Shown here piece after piece: positions 23,801 to 34,567 of a stretch of 64,000 bases of DNA. Made by a program: the position numbers and the translations under genes. Position 1 is the stretch's first letter. Each line of letters starts with the position of its first letter. The notes below the pieces were generated by a model. The model had not been told where the DNA came from, did not search any database, and saw only the letters and a program-made list of their open reading frames with translations. Source of the stretch: Serpula lacrymans var. lacrymans S7.9 (Eukaryota; Basidiomycota; Agaricomycetes; Boletales; Serpulaceae); NCBI RefSeq assembly GCF_000218685.1, contig NW_006763300.1, forward strand, positions 579,360 to 643,359. The letters run 5' to 3'.

Positions 23801-25907
23801 GTACGTCGTCCGTGATGACCTCGGGCAATTCCCAAACAACAAAACCACCATCTGAAGTGACACCTCCAAGCCTGTTACCATAGACGGCCATATCGATGAC
23901 CGAGGTAGAAGGAGGGAAGGGGGACGGCAATTGAAGGAGTGTACGGTCACCGCTGGATCGTGAGATAACACGAACACGGCCTGGTGGGCAGTAATCAGCA
24001 GTAAGGTCAGCATGAGAATTGTAGGTCATACCTTTCGTCATGGCGTAAGCAATCCAGTGCGTAGCGCCAATGGTAGTACCAGGCAAAAAGACCGCGTCCT
24101 GCTTGACCAGCGCGATAGCAGTCGACTTAACGGCGTCTCTGGGCGCCTGAATGTCGTCCAGTGCCTGAGAAACATCAAACACAATACTTTGGGCCTGAGA
24201 GCTACAAGGCCAGTGAGTAAACCAGCTACTTCACAAGAATTGTAGTGTACCTAGGACTTGATTGACTCTTGGCCTTGGAGATACCTTTCCCTTTACCCTC
24301 TCCTTTCCACCCAAGACCACGAGGACCCGGGGAGCTTTCTTTATCTCTTCTAACAGATTGGGGCAAAGGCTGGGGCCCTACAGGGGATTCGACCGAGCGA
24401 ACCTGAGGGGGGCGCTGTTGCCCCGACATCTTCGGTGGCGACGACCTCGGCGACGCCGCACGCATAGGCTTAGGTGGAAGAGGAGGCGGACGTTGCTGTT
24501 GCTGCGTAGGCTGTACTTCTACCTGAGAAAACTCGTCCGTAGTGCTATAAGGGTCATAGGAGGGAGATGGCGGCTGGAGAGGGGGTGGTGGCTGCGTCCT
24601 CGTAAGTTGCTCAATCAAATTCTCTACAGACTTGCGCTTCGGATCGGCTGCATTGGTGCTTGTTAGCGAACCCAGAGATGCCGAAGTCCATGAATCCTCG
24701 TTGCCACTCGATGCACTGGGTGGCGCTGCGGGAACAGGCTTCTTCTTCACAGTCGACGACGATGACGCCAGCGCATCAAACGGCGAGACGAAGTCGAACA
24801 TGGACTTGCGACTTGGGGATGGAGACGACTGCTGCTGAGGCTGAGGCTGGGATTGCTGTTGAACCGGTGGCTGTGCTTGTATCTGCGGATCTTGCAATCC
24901 TTGCGACTCTTCGAGCTGGAGGTATCCACCACCTTCATGATAGTTTGCGTACGTTTCTTGCTGCATCTGCGATGCCGTTGGTTGGGGTGCATATTGAGTA
25001 GAAGCAGGAGCCAACTGAGGTAAGGTGACTGGCGGAGAGTCAGGAAAGGTAGAACGCGAAGTGCTGTTGGAAGGAGAGGAGTCAGTAAAAAACATATCGA
25101 TATATTCCCAAGTCGCCATAGAAGAAAGGAGTGCTGAGAGAGACGAGTGCGGGTGATGAAAGTAAAAAAGAAGACGAAGAAAAATGGCAGAACAGACCAG
25201 CCTCGTGGTGGACGCAAGGCATGCCTGCCATGATGGAAAGGAATGGCTGCAACAGTCCCAAACATTCGTATGGGCAAAAATAAGTACACATGAGGAGGTG
25301 AACTCGCTGTGATGTCCTCGTGCATACGTGTACGAACATCATGTATACGAGCGCTAGTCCATGTTGCAGACACCATGTACACAAATCCGTGAGAGTAATA
25401 TCGGTGGAAAACTTACCCAGACATTAATTGCTCTAGCAGAAATTTTCCTTGAGATTCACTGTTGTTTGAAGGAGACTGCCCCGATCTCTGGGATGAGGCG
25501 GGAGGAGTGGGGACCTGCTGAGTCATCTGAGCAGGAGGTCCAGTAGGAGGTCCTCTGATGCTTCCAGGCGAGGAGGAAGTAGTATATAGAAGAGAGAGGA
25601 GAGCGCTCTGTCTGTCCGTTGTTGACGATATTGCCGGCGCAGAACCTGTCGAGGCTGCGTCATCGTTCGCAGTAGAGATATTAGGCGTGGCTGGAGCAGA
25701 ATTTCCGTAAGGATTTGCAGCAGGGCCATATTGCTGTTGAGATAAGGGCTGATTTAGATTTTGAAAAAGAGAATCAAGATGGTTTGGGGATGATGAAGAC
25801 GACGGGGGCTGGTTATTGGCAAAAAGTGGACGTTGAGACTGCGAACCAGGAGGAGGGGATCCTCTAGGAGAAAACAGGTGGTCGTGCAGATTTGTTGAGC
25901 GGTCCAT
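20869..25907 (-). CDS. EDC4: EDC4-like scaffold of the mRNA decapping complex
   Basis: EDC4 (Ge-1, Pdc1 in fission yeast) binds decapping factors in P-bodies and promotes decapping by Dcp2. The start at 25907 opens MDRSTNLHDHLFSPRG. The N-terminal third is disordered, rich in Pro, Gln and Ser, with a short conserved DRQSALLSLLYT block. A long intron (about 300 nt) precedes the second exon. The middle carries a WD40-type region (for example LQSVKWHPKQPDTLAVASES, FDVPHYAIATISEDSTLTLW). Past a charged linker comes the conserved alpha-helical tail: RSALNEHVGRGLAEFIQQ, LNPLIERYVKDVITKSFVPA, then DPLIAPYVARVVPNVQGMLN and LAILPGGSQLVDSARAITDI. It ends LNRKSM. A 12-Gln run lies in the linker. About 1,400 residues, normal for the family. 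Confidence 0.9.
21512..21549. repeat. CAG/CAA (poly-Gln) tract in EDC4
   Basis: Interrupted CTG/TTG triplets on the plus strand code 12 consecutive Gln on the minus strand, within the Pro-rich linker between helices of the EDC4 tail. The CAG/CAA mix makes it less prone to slippage than pure CAG. Confidence 0.8.
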
Positions 25908-26441
25908 TGCACGCGAATATCCTGCAGCAAAGTCTCAGCGATAACGAGGGCGCCCTGTATGCGGAGGAGGAGAGAGTCTGGAGATGCAAACAAGATTTTC
26001 GAATCCACAGACAAGAACGCGGATGCCTCGTTGCAAACACGCGTCGCCCACATATGGTGCACTTTTCCCACGCCTCTGCCCAATCCACAGCCAGAGCCAT
26101 ATCAGCCCATCGCAGCCTTACAATAACTCGGTTCACTGGCCTGCCACGCAGTCTGGTGAACAGGAGTAAAGACACATGGCATAAAACTACTACGAACACG
26201 AACACGAACACGAATCGAAACTGCACAAAGAGGCGATGAATGATATAATCTTACAAGAAATGCGAAAGACAATGCAGTCCAAGAGGACAGAAAGCACACG
26301 CAGCGTAAATAGAATGCTTAAAGCATCAGTCCGTGAACATCAGAGAGAAGAACAAAACAAAACATAACACACACGGGACAAATTACGTATCAAACCGTGG
26401 CAAGCAGAATGGGCTTATCAACAGTCCTATGCTCACTATCG
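25908..26441. other. Intergenic: EDC4 promoter and phosphatase 3' flank
   Basis: About 530 bp with no supportable gene. Contains a (GAACAC)n-like short repeat near 26190-26213. It separates two genes on the same strand. Confidence 0.55.
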
Positions 26442-28625
26442 CTAGTTCGGCCGTTGCTCCAGGCCTACCCATCCACGCGCATCAACACGCGAATATGCTG
26501 TCGTAGGAGCCGCAGATACTCCCACTCCGATAAACGACTTGACGCGACCATGAGTACGTGCAGTCGCAACACGAGGTGTGGATATCGCAGGGAACGGGAA
26601 CGTATTCGTATTGACATTCGAGGTGACAGTCATCGTAGAGGGCGTTCTGAGGCACATCATAGCATTGGTCGGGGAGGGCGGGAAAACGAAAAGCGTCTGG
26701 GACGGCGTGGCTACCACAGGTTGCCGCGGCGATGTTTTAGGGGGAAACGCGATCCAACTGGGGTGTCGGCGGTGTTTGAAAGACGGTAACGCAGTCTTGC
26801 AGCCATCAGTGCTGGCGCGTAGACGCGCCGTCTGCGGCTGTTGGGGTTCTTGTTGCACAGCAACGGGTGTAACGGGAGATGGTGGTACAGGTGGCAAGAG
26901 ACCAAGAGGCGGGGGTCGACGTTTCGCTTTCGTTCCTGGAGGTTTGAACGTTGGCTGGAATCCACTAGCTGGAGGCGGCGGGATATTGAATGAGATCTGC
27001 GTTGCAGGCGCCGAAGGCATAGAACTCGACCTGTAGATGGATGCACGATGAGCTGTAAGAGGTTTGAAAGGTGTCAGATGTTGATTATTAGACTCGCTTT
27101 CACCAGGCGATTCACTGGACATTGATAGACACGGACTTCTTCGCGGCTCAGTTGCATTATCAAAACCACCGCCTATGCCCAGCAGTTCCTGCTCTTCGTC
27201 GGCCTCCACAAGATCTTCGCTGAGTACACTACCTGCTGTGCGAACACTTGCAGATGAGCCGGCACGTTTGCGGCCGTAACGATTTCTCCATGCGGCACCC
27301 ATGCCTACTCCAGAAGAGGCAATAGAAGAGCCTGATGGCTTACGTGCGATGATGCGTTCCTCCATCGCGCGATCGAGGTCTTCGGCTTCTTGCTGCATGA
27401 TATCGTTTTCGCGATCGTCTGCCTCGTCGTCTGCATACGCAGAACGACGACGATCCCATTCCTTGTCTTCGTCCATGAAAGATGATTTATCTGAGAAAGC
27501 AGGGGAAGCGTGACCACCTCTGAGAGTCTTCTCATATTCTATCAACTGATAAATCAAGCTATGCCGATAATTAGATGATGAAACTAATTCATGGACAACG
27601 GGTATAGCTTACGACATATTGGGACCTATGCACTTGCTTTTCTCCTTGACGAAAGCGTAAGCAGATTGCATGCCTTTCAGCTGCCACACCTCAGGAGGGA
27701 CGGAGGTAGAGCGCGTGGCCGCTGCTCGCATGACCAGAGCGATAACAAACGTTGCTGACCGTGAAATACCACATTGGCAACTGTAGTTCTCGGTCAGGGC
27801 AAGAAAATAGCTGTCTGTTGAAATTACGTACTGTATCAAAACGCCTTCATTGCGCTCGAGAGCAGCGTCTACAAAAGCCATGGCCATCGGGAATCCTTCG
27901 TTCACGAGATCTGACTGACCATGAGACCACATGAGCTTCAAGTAGTGCATACCAGGCCTGCCGCTGGGGATGTGAGGCGGATAATAATGGGAATTTGACT
28001 GTCCCGAGGTGGTATTGAGCTCTGGTGTGGACAGGAAAGGACGAAGAGGCTGTGTAGCCGCCGAGTCGAAAGGGGATGTCACTTCCTTTGCGACGTTGAG
28101 AATGGCCTTGATGCGGCGTTCGAGGAGTCCTGGCCAGTCACGAGCATTGTCTTCGGAGCCTAACCAGATACCAGGGAGTATCTGTACGGGGCCGTCTACA
28201 TATGGCATGGTAGGGGAGCCATCCTCTTCCTTGCGGAGAGCAGGCATAGCAGTATTAGGGAGAGACAAAACTGAAGGTCTCCTCGGGCGAAGTGACTTGT
28301 ACATGTCGGTGTGAGCTGCGTCGGAAGCACTGGGAGGTTCGGAGGGGACTGAGGAGAGGGAATTTGAGGAGGACTGAGCGGAGGGAAGAGTGATTGAGAG
28401 GCCCTTGAGATTCCTGAGAGAGCGGGGCTTCCTGGAGTTAGAGAGGGGACTATATGCGAATTCAGAGGCAGGGGAGGAAAGTGCAGAAGCAGAAGTGGTG
28501 TCTTCTGAGGAGATGAGTGCAATAAGCGGGTTGTGTACGGGGGTTTCGATGCGAAGAGAGGTCGGAGGACCCCTTCTGCGAGGCGGCTGGCTGAGCTGCG
28601 GAAGGCGAGGAAGTGTGGACTGCAT
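26442..28625 (-). CDS. Dual-specificity protein phosphatase (MSG5 / Pmp1-like MAPK phosphatase)
   Basis: Expected to dephosphorylate phospho-Thr and phospho-Tyr, probably on MAP kinases. The start at 28625 (MQSTLPRLPQLSQPPRRRG) begins a disordered Ser/Pro-rich N-terminus. The catalytic domain opens GPVQILPGIWLGSEDNA and ILNVAKEVTSPF. It has HYLKLMWSHGQSDLV, with the general-acid Asp in SHGQSDL. An intron within VLIH/CQCGISRSAT must be removed; the join gives HCQCGISRS, the Cys-x5-Arg loop. It then reads KGMQSAYAFVKEKSKCIGPN and LIYQLIEYEKTLRG. The C-terminal 350 residues are low complexity, with KRRPPPLGLLPPVPP and a conserved-looking end, VDARGWVGLEQRPN. The MSG5/Pmp1 assignment rests on the domain text; substrate is inference. 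Confidence 0.87.
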
Positions 28626-29363
28626 CGTTTTTGAAGATATTGATATGTGATAACACGCCCAGCGTGGTGAGAGATTTTTTTGGTGTTGAGCGATATGGGG
28701 TTCGATTAGAACAGGTAGCGGAGAAGGGGATGAAGGAAAGACGATAAACAGAACATGCAAAGTCGGAATTGGAAGAGGCTGGCTGGATAAGCGCAGAAGG
28801 GTTTGGAGACAGGAAGACTATCAAGAAAAGAACAAGAAGCTGATTCGTGATGGAGCTTAAGAAAAAAAGTACAACGGTCAAGGGGGTGAAGGGAAAGAGA
28901 AAGAGGTGGAACCAGGATAAGGCCTTGGCGTGTAAAGAAAAAGGAGACCCGATGGGTCCCGACGAGAGAGAACACTGCTGTCTGTCCACAGTCCTGACCA
29001 CCGTTCGATGTCGTCCAACCAACACAGTTGTCTTGACAGCCACCATCTTGTGTGGCCTTGCTTTGACAGCATCTCACGTGCACCGGCTTTATCTGACTGT
29101 GGCTTTGACACCCTGACTATAACCTCTTATTACTATCCACCTCATACATAACACAGCATACCGCCAACGTACCGCTAGCCCGTCGCGTTCGCAGTCCGCG
29201 AGGCTGCTCGTCGTCTGACCTCGGAAAAATGCTGCTCTTGACCTCCATTTTACGACACTGTCTTATCACCCGGAGAAACTCAGAAACATGACTGACTCAA
29301 GCGCAAGTCATGCTCAAATTGTTCCGGACTATAAAGTGGGTTCATCCTTCTGTATCTTCAACA
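28626..29363. promoter_or_regulatory. Divergent promoter region, phosphatase / sugar transporter
   Basis: 738 bp between two outward-facing genes. On the transporter side there is TATAAA at 29330-29335 and an AP-1/Gcn4-type TGACTCA at 29293-29299. Open frames within it show no motif; a long minus-strand one overlaps the phosphatase 5' end in another frame and looks like a shadow. Confidence 0.5.
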
Positions 29364-31007
29364 ATGCCTTCTGCGACCCTCAAAATATTCCTCATCGCCA
29401 TTCACACCTCCTTGGCCGGCCTGCTCTATGGCCTGGATACAGGTGAGCCACTGCCACCACCCTTTCATTCAATCGCAGTCTGACCGGTCTAACTCGTTCA
29501 GGCTCTATTGGCCCTGTCACTCAGATGGTCCAATTCAGTAATTCCGTCGGCCATCTTACCTCGACCATCCAAGGTGTCTATGTCGCCTCCATTCTGCTCT
29601 CTGCAGCTTTGTCATCCCTTTGCAGCGGTTATGTCGCAGACCGCATATCACGCAAATATGGTATCCTCACCGGGTCCCTCTTAGTTATCATCGGCACAGT
29701 GATATCTTCCTCTGCACGTAACTTTACCGCCCTCATCTGTGCTCGCCTCATCACCGGAATAGGCCAGGGACAGAGCATATCCGTCGTCACAGTCTACCTA
29801 TGCGAAATCGCACCACAAAACATCAGAGGCGCCCTTGCGTGCATGATCCAACTGCTCATCACAATCGGCATTGCGGTTGGCTACTTCGTTGCCTACGCTT
29901 CTGCTAACATACACAATAGTCTTGCTTGGAGAGTCCCATTCATCGCCCAAGCTTGTATGGCGACCATCCTCGCGTCAGGAATGGCTTTCATGCCATTCTC
30001 ACCTCGATGGCTTGTTCAACATGGTCGCATCGACGACGCCAGAAAAGTCCTTCAAAAAATGCGCGACAGTGACTCTGTCGAAAGTGAACTGCAAAGCATC
30101 CAGAACAGCCTCGAACAAAGCGAGAACGAGAAGAGGGCATCGTATTCCGAGATGTTCCAAAAGCGATACATTAAGCGCACCTTGCTTGGAATTTTCTTAA
30201 TGTCTTTCCAGCAGCTCACTGGGGTACGTCAAACCTCGCCCAAGCTTCACGCACTAGCCATTAATTATGCCCTCATGCTTCTTAGATTGACGTCATATTA
30301 TACTACGCACCGATCCTCTTCACACAAGCAGGATTCACCTCTCAACGTGCCGCTTTTCTTGCTTCTGGTGTATCGGGTATTATTAATCTGGTATTCACCA
30401 TACCTGCGCAGATATGGGTAGACAAGTGGGGGCGAAAATTTCCATTGATAGCTGGCGGTTTGGGCATGGTGGCATGTTTTATGGGTGTGGGGGCATTATA
30501 CGCGAGCCATGGAGGTAAAGTTGATGGTGACGTCTATCTGGAAGGTAAAGGACCACAATGGGCAGTCATCATTCTAATCTATCTTTTCGTGGCAAATTTC
30601 TCGTGGTCTTGGGCTGTGGTATGTAAGATACTCCGCATAAGAATGATAAACTGATGATCTCAACAGGTTGGGAAGATATATGCTTGCGAGATCATACCCA
30701 CCCGCCTCCGTGCGAAAGCATGTGCTGTCCAACAGGTGGGTCTTATTATCCGATGTGTCATGCTGTCATTAACGTCCCGTAAAAGCTGTCAAATTGGCTC
30801 GTGAACTTCGCTGTCGCGTTGACCGCCCCTCTGTTTCTACGGGCCTCACCTAGCGGACCATATTTCTTTTTCGGTTCCACGACACTCTTCACCGTCACCA
30901 TCTGCTGGCTTTTTATGCCCGAGACGAGTGGTAAAAGTCTGGAAGAAATTGAAGGATTGTTCGAGCTGAGGCCAAGGCTTCACGTCGAAGAAATGGAGGT
31001 GGAATGA
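29364..31007 (+). CDS. MFS sugar transporter (SP family)
   Basis: Plasma-membrane proton or facilitated sugar carrier with 12 predicted membrane segments. The start at 29364 (MPSATLKIFLIAIHTSLAGL) leads into LLYGLDTGSIGPV, the usual first-helix motif. Helix 2-3 loop YVADRISRKYG has the D-R-x-x-R-[RK] pattern. VYLCEIAPQNIRGAL matches the E-x-x-P-x-x-x-R-G motif. PFSPRWLVQHGR is the PESPRWL motif with Phe in place of Glu. QQLTG splices to IDVILYYAPILFTQAGF. The second half has DKWGRKFPLIAGG, CEIIPTRLRAKACAVQQ and PETSGKSLEEIEGLF. It ends HVEEMEVE. Four or five introns. Hexose-transporter-like; substrate not determinable. Confidence 0.93.
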
Positions 31008-32504
31008 AAACTCACAGAATTCGAACTACTGGGAATGTGACCCCAAAAGCACGGTTATTCATGTAATGGTACTGTATATCAGCCAGAATAACACTGCATC
31101 TGCTAGGCCGATTATTACAAAACAATGACTGGATGTTAGCATGCCTGACATGATCCAACCCCAAGATTGCTCCACGGACCCATGGGCCAGAATAAGGTGT
31201 AGCAACGAGCAGACCCCCTTGAATCAACACGCCGAAGATAGCCATGAGCTTATCTGCAATGAAAGCGGCCGTATCAAATGGGGGTTGGTTATTGTCAACT
31301 CAATTCAATTGCAATGCACTCTTTGAATTTGTAAAGCCACATCCGCTCGAAGAAGCTTTGATTCCCCTATCCATGGTATAGTTGGTGCGAACCCGAGGGC
31401 ACTCCAATGATGCATACCATACCGCAACCGATAAGACACTAGGGGCTAGGCATATGACCTTGCAAGCGAGGTAACAGAGTCACATCACATGTGGCCTCTT
31501 GTCCCCTTGTCCACCAAACTTTCTAAAGACTGATTGAGTTCATCGTATGGCTAGACAACCCTGGACTTGCCAGTGGACAAAACCGGTAGCATGGCATCAC
31601 TTTTGAGCCCCTGATTTAAATAGTGACAAATAGCGCAGAGCAGATTTGCTTGACATAGTCGTACATGCGATCAGCAGGATGTCCAGGGAAACAAAGAAGC
31701 ACAACCGGCAAGACCAGAATATATGCGGGCCGAGGGCGGGAGCGCCGAAGTAGATGGTTTAAGGTGTCGTGTCGGATTGATCCACTGCATACCAAGCCAC
31801 GCAAGATACACCAAACGTCATGCCAAAGGCGCATCCCACAGTCTATAATAGTACACTGGATAGGTGCCAACGGGATGCAAAGGGATCAGTGACTCTTTGG
31901 GGATCTCCCGTAATGCCAGAGAGCTATAGGAAACCATGCGGCGTCATGCTTGTCCCGCCCATGAGCAATGTTTTAGACTCTTGTGCCATTCGGTGTCTGC
32001 GCTGTGTGTCACCGCATGTCAACAAATTTATGGGGCATACTGCATCTGGATACTAAGCCCAAAAGATGAGAGGCATGAGAGTGAAAGACAATCAAGTCCA
32101 GCGGAATATGCCGCCCCAAGAAACTCAGGCAAACAAAAAACGTACGAGCTTCACAGGCACGAAGGGCGGAGGCTGTCAGTGGCACTATGCCATTCCCATA
32201 TCGCGCGGTACTTGGACAGCCAAGATCCATGTTGCTCCTAATGTCGTTCCTTATCAAGCCTAAAGCCGATGAGCCATTTCTTGGAGAATCAACCAAGGGA
32301 TCAACCGGTAAACGCCACCCTGATTGTGACGCAAGCATTCCCTTTGTTTCACAAAAGCGCGCACTTTTATCTTGATTAGATCGATGCTTGTCTGTAAACA
32401 AAGGTAAACAAAGATTAGATATAAATTCGACGTTGAAGAGTTGTTTCTAATACTCATCGAAACACCAATTACACCTCTACCACCCCTTCCACACAACCAC
32501 AGAA
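31008..32504. other. Gene-poor 1.5 kb stretch upstream of the metallothionein
   Basis: No coding region supported on either strand; the open frames overlap one another in several frames and show no known motif or splicing pattern. The right end carries the metallothionein promoter. No transposase or reverse-transcriptase motif and no obvious terminal repeat was seen. Confidence 0.5.
32420..32425 (+). promoter_or_regulatory. TATA box of the metallothionein gene
   Basis: TATAAA in the context GATATAAATTCG lies about 80 nt upstream of the ATG at 32505, a normal distance for a strongly inducible fungal gene with a 40-50 nt leader. Confidence 0.55.
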
Positions 32505-32718
32505 ATGATCTCCGTGCGTACTACTGGGTACCAGATCTTTCATGCTGTAATCTGATATCATCCCCAACAGAACGTTCAAGCCCCCGTCTCTGAGCACTGC
32601 GGAAGCAGCGCTTGCACTTGTGGCGCAACGTATGATTCAGTATCGTTCACAGTTGAGTACGATGCTCACCGAGATCCTGTACAGCTGCCAATGCAAGGCT
32701 GGCGAGTGCAAATGCTAA
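32505..32718 (+). CDS. Metallothionein, 33 residues, three exons
   Basis: Small Cys-rich cytosolic protein expected to bind Cu(I), Zn or Cd through thiolates. Exon 1 is 9 nt (32505-32513, M-I-S), exon 2 is 32571-32629 and exon 3 is 32685-32718. Both introns (57 and 55 nt) are GT-AG, and the exons sum to 102 nt. The protein has seven Cys (residues 13, 18, 20, 24, 26, 31, 33). Its core CTCGATCQCKAGECKC carries three CxC units, and the CKAGECKC end is characteristic of basidiomycete metallothioneins. No aromatic residues. A TATA box lies about 80 nt upstream. It is convergent with BET4 (179 bp). A random open frame would not splice to this pattern at canonical sites. Confidence 0.88.
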
Positions 32719-32897
32719 ATGCATCGCCTTTTCATCCACCACCTCCAATGTGTAACATAACGCTGCTTGCTGGAATGTGTTGTATGAGTTTACGGTGTCG
32801 CCGATATTGTTGTATTTTGTGAATGCTTGAAATTTGATTGTTTGTATGCCTTTACTGCGTGATGAGGACATCATGACCAACTCCAGCAACTAGTATA

Positions 32898-34406
32898 TCA
32901 TTGAGCCATATCATCTAAAAAACAACAAATAAGAGTGATAAGAAATCATGCTATGCTTTGTTCTTGAATTTCCTCCGCTTCAAGACCATCAGTTCATGCC
33001 ATGGATGAATTGAATATGTACTCACCTATTTCCTTGTACCTACTTCGCCTAGCGGGATCGATTTCTTGTAACATAAGAAGAAACCCGAGACATTTCTGCG
33101 CTGTCTCCTTCGAGTTCTCGTCCCGATTGTTCCGCAGTAAAAGACGCTGATAGTGAACCAGTGATTCCAAGCACCCTATTTTGCGTCAGCCTCGAATTAA
33201 GAAGCGTATACGTGGCTGTTTTACATTTGCTATCAGGTTGTTCTTTCAAAAGCTCTTCGATACTGCCTATCTCACGCTCCAGAGTCTGCCGTTCCTGGCC
33301 TGGAAGATATGAGGATGAATTAGCTCAAGGCACCCCGAAAGTCAACTCAAGACATATAATTTACCAGATCCCACCAGCCATCTATGATATATCCAAGCAC
33401 TCTGATCATCGGGATCTGTGTATAATGCATTTCTGACGAATTCAAATTCTGATGTAAAGATAGGTATCAGTCCCTGCTTTTAGAAACAAGTCAAATTCGT
33501 ACCATCTTCTCGTGAACTAATTGCACTCGTTCCGACGTCGTTCCACAAGGAGGAAAGGATCTTGGAGCGCTGATGCCATGCACTAAAGTTGGAAAAGTTG
33601 GCCTCGATTTTGCGAGTTGTATAAGCCAATTCGGAAGCCTCGGGCCTCCGAGTTGGCATCATTGCTAGGACGTATCTTCGATAGTTCCACGCATGGACTT
33701 GTGAGCGATAAATAAGTAGGGCAGTACCTGGTATTGTTTTTCAGAAAACTCACAGTTCCTTCCATCTGCATCCAGCATTCTCTCCACTACATATAGCTCC
33801 CTGTCCCATTTGGCCTTTTTCCAACTATGAGATAACCCATCTTCGGTTTCGGGACCATCGGGAACGTTCTCTAGACACCATCGACGGTAATTCCAGATCC
33901 CATATACCTTTGGGTTTGCCTTAAGGGCCGCAGTCGTCATCGAAAGTTCGCTTGATAACAAGTCATTGATGCCTTCCGGTGAACTGCGAGGCTCATGAGC
34001 AGGCGCATAAGTAAAGAAGTGATGTGTCGTTCTAGGATACCGACCTATTAGGAAATAGACCGTGGAGTAAGATGTTTCTTCGGTAGTTCCAGATAGTGTA
34101 GAACTCTGGGTTTAATTGAAGCAAGGTTTGAGTAAGGTCGAGAGCCTCTGTGCTGAAATCCCGGCTTTTCTTCTGGATTTATTTTGGGACCAATGAGCAT
34201 CAAGAAAGAGCAGAAAATACCTAAAGCGCGCACCCTAGAGGTCACCTCTCTGGTTAAAGCTAGATAGTCCTGGATTTTGGACTTCTCGCGCTGCTTTCTG
34301 GCCTCGATTGCAGCAGGAGTTTGTCGAACCCGTTTCCCACTATGCTAGATATTGAGCTCAGCTCCTGCATTCACCTTGAAGCTTATGATAAGGAAATATG
34401 CACCAT
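32898..34406 (-). CDS. BET4: Rab geranylgeranyltransferase (GGTase II) alpha subunit
   Basis: With Bet2 and the Rab escort protein it adds geranylgeranyl to Rab GTPases. PPTA repeats are visible: [39 protein letters not shown] followed by an [13 protein letters not shown] unit, [13 protein letters not shown] and [15 protein letters not shown]. The N-terminal exon begins [20 protein letters not shown], matching the usual MHGxKRV start. To supply its ATG, a first exon holding only the ATG (34404-34406) followed by a 59-nt intron is proposed. The C-terminus splices to RRSRYKEI then DDMAQ. It is shorter than plant or mammalian forms and lacks Ig and LRR domains, as fungal Bet4 does. Head-to-head with SYF1. 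Confidence 0.85.
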
Positions 34407-34567
34407 CGATAGCACTGAATGGATGAAGTCGAAATGAAAGTACCCAAACAGTCACGGTCCCAAAGGAAAGGAAATGTACGCAGTCGGCTCGTGGGAATAT
34501 TATCGAAAGCAGCATTTGGATCCTTGACTGGGCGATACTAGCCTGCCTTGCCTCTTTACTCTTCAAA
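34407..34567. promoter_or_regulatory. Shared 161-bp divergent promoter, BET4 / SYF1
   Basis: Two housekeeping genes start 161 bp apart in opposite directions. No TATA box is seen, as usual for such pairs. If the ATG-only first exon of BET4 is wrong, the region is longer. Confidence 0.55.

Noticed and set aside
28462..29046. Long minus-strand open frame rich in Leu/Phe
   Set aside because: It overlaps the phosphatase 5' end in another frame and the divergent promoter; no motif, composition driven by TC-rich DNA.
32357..32363. TGCGCGC on the minus strand, matching the animal metal-response core TGCRCNC upstream of the metallothionein
   Set aside because: That element binds animal MTF-1; one 7-base match in a fungus is not evidence.
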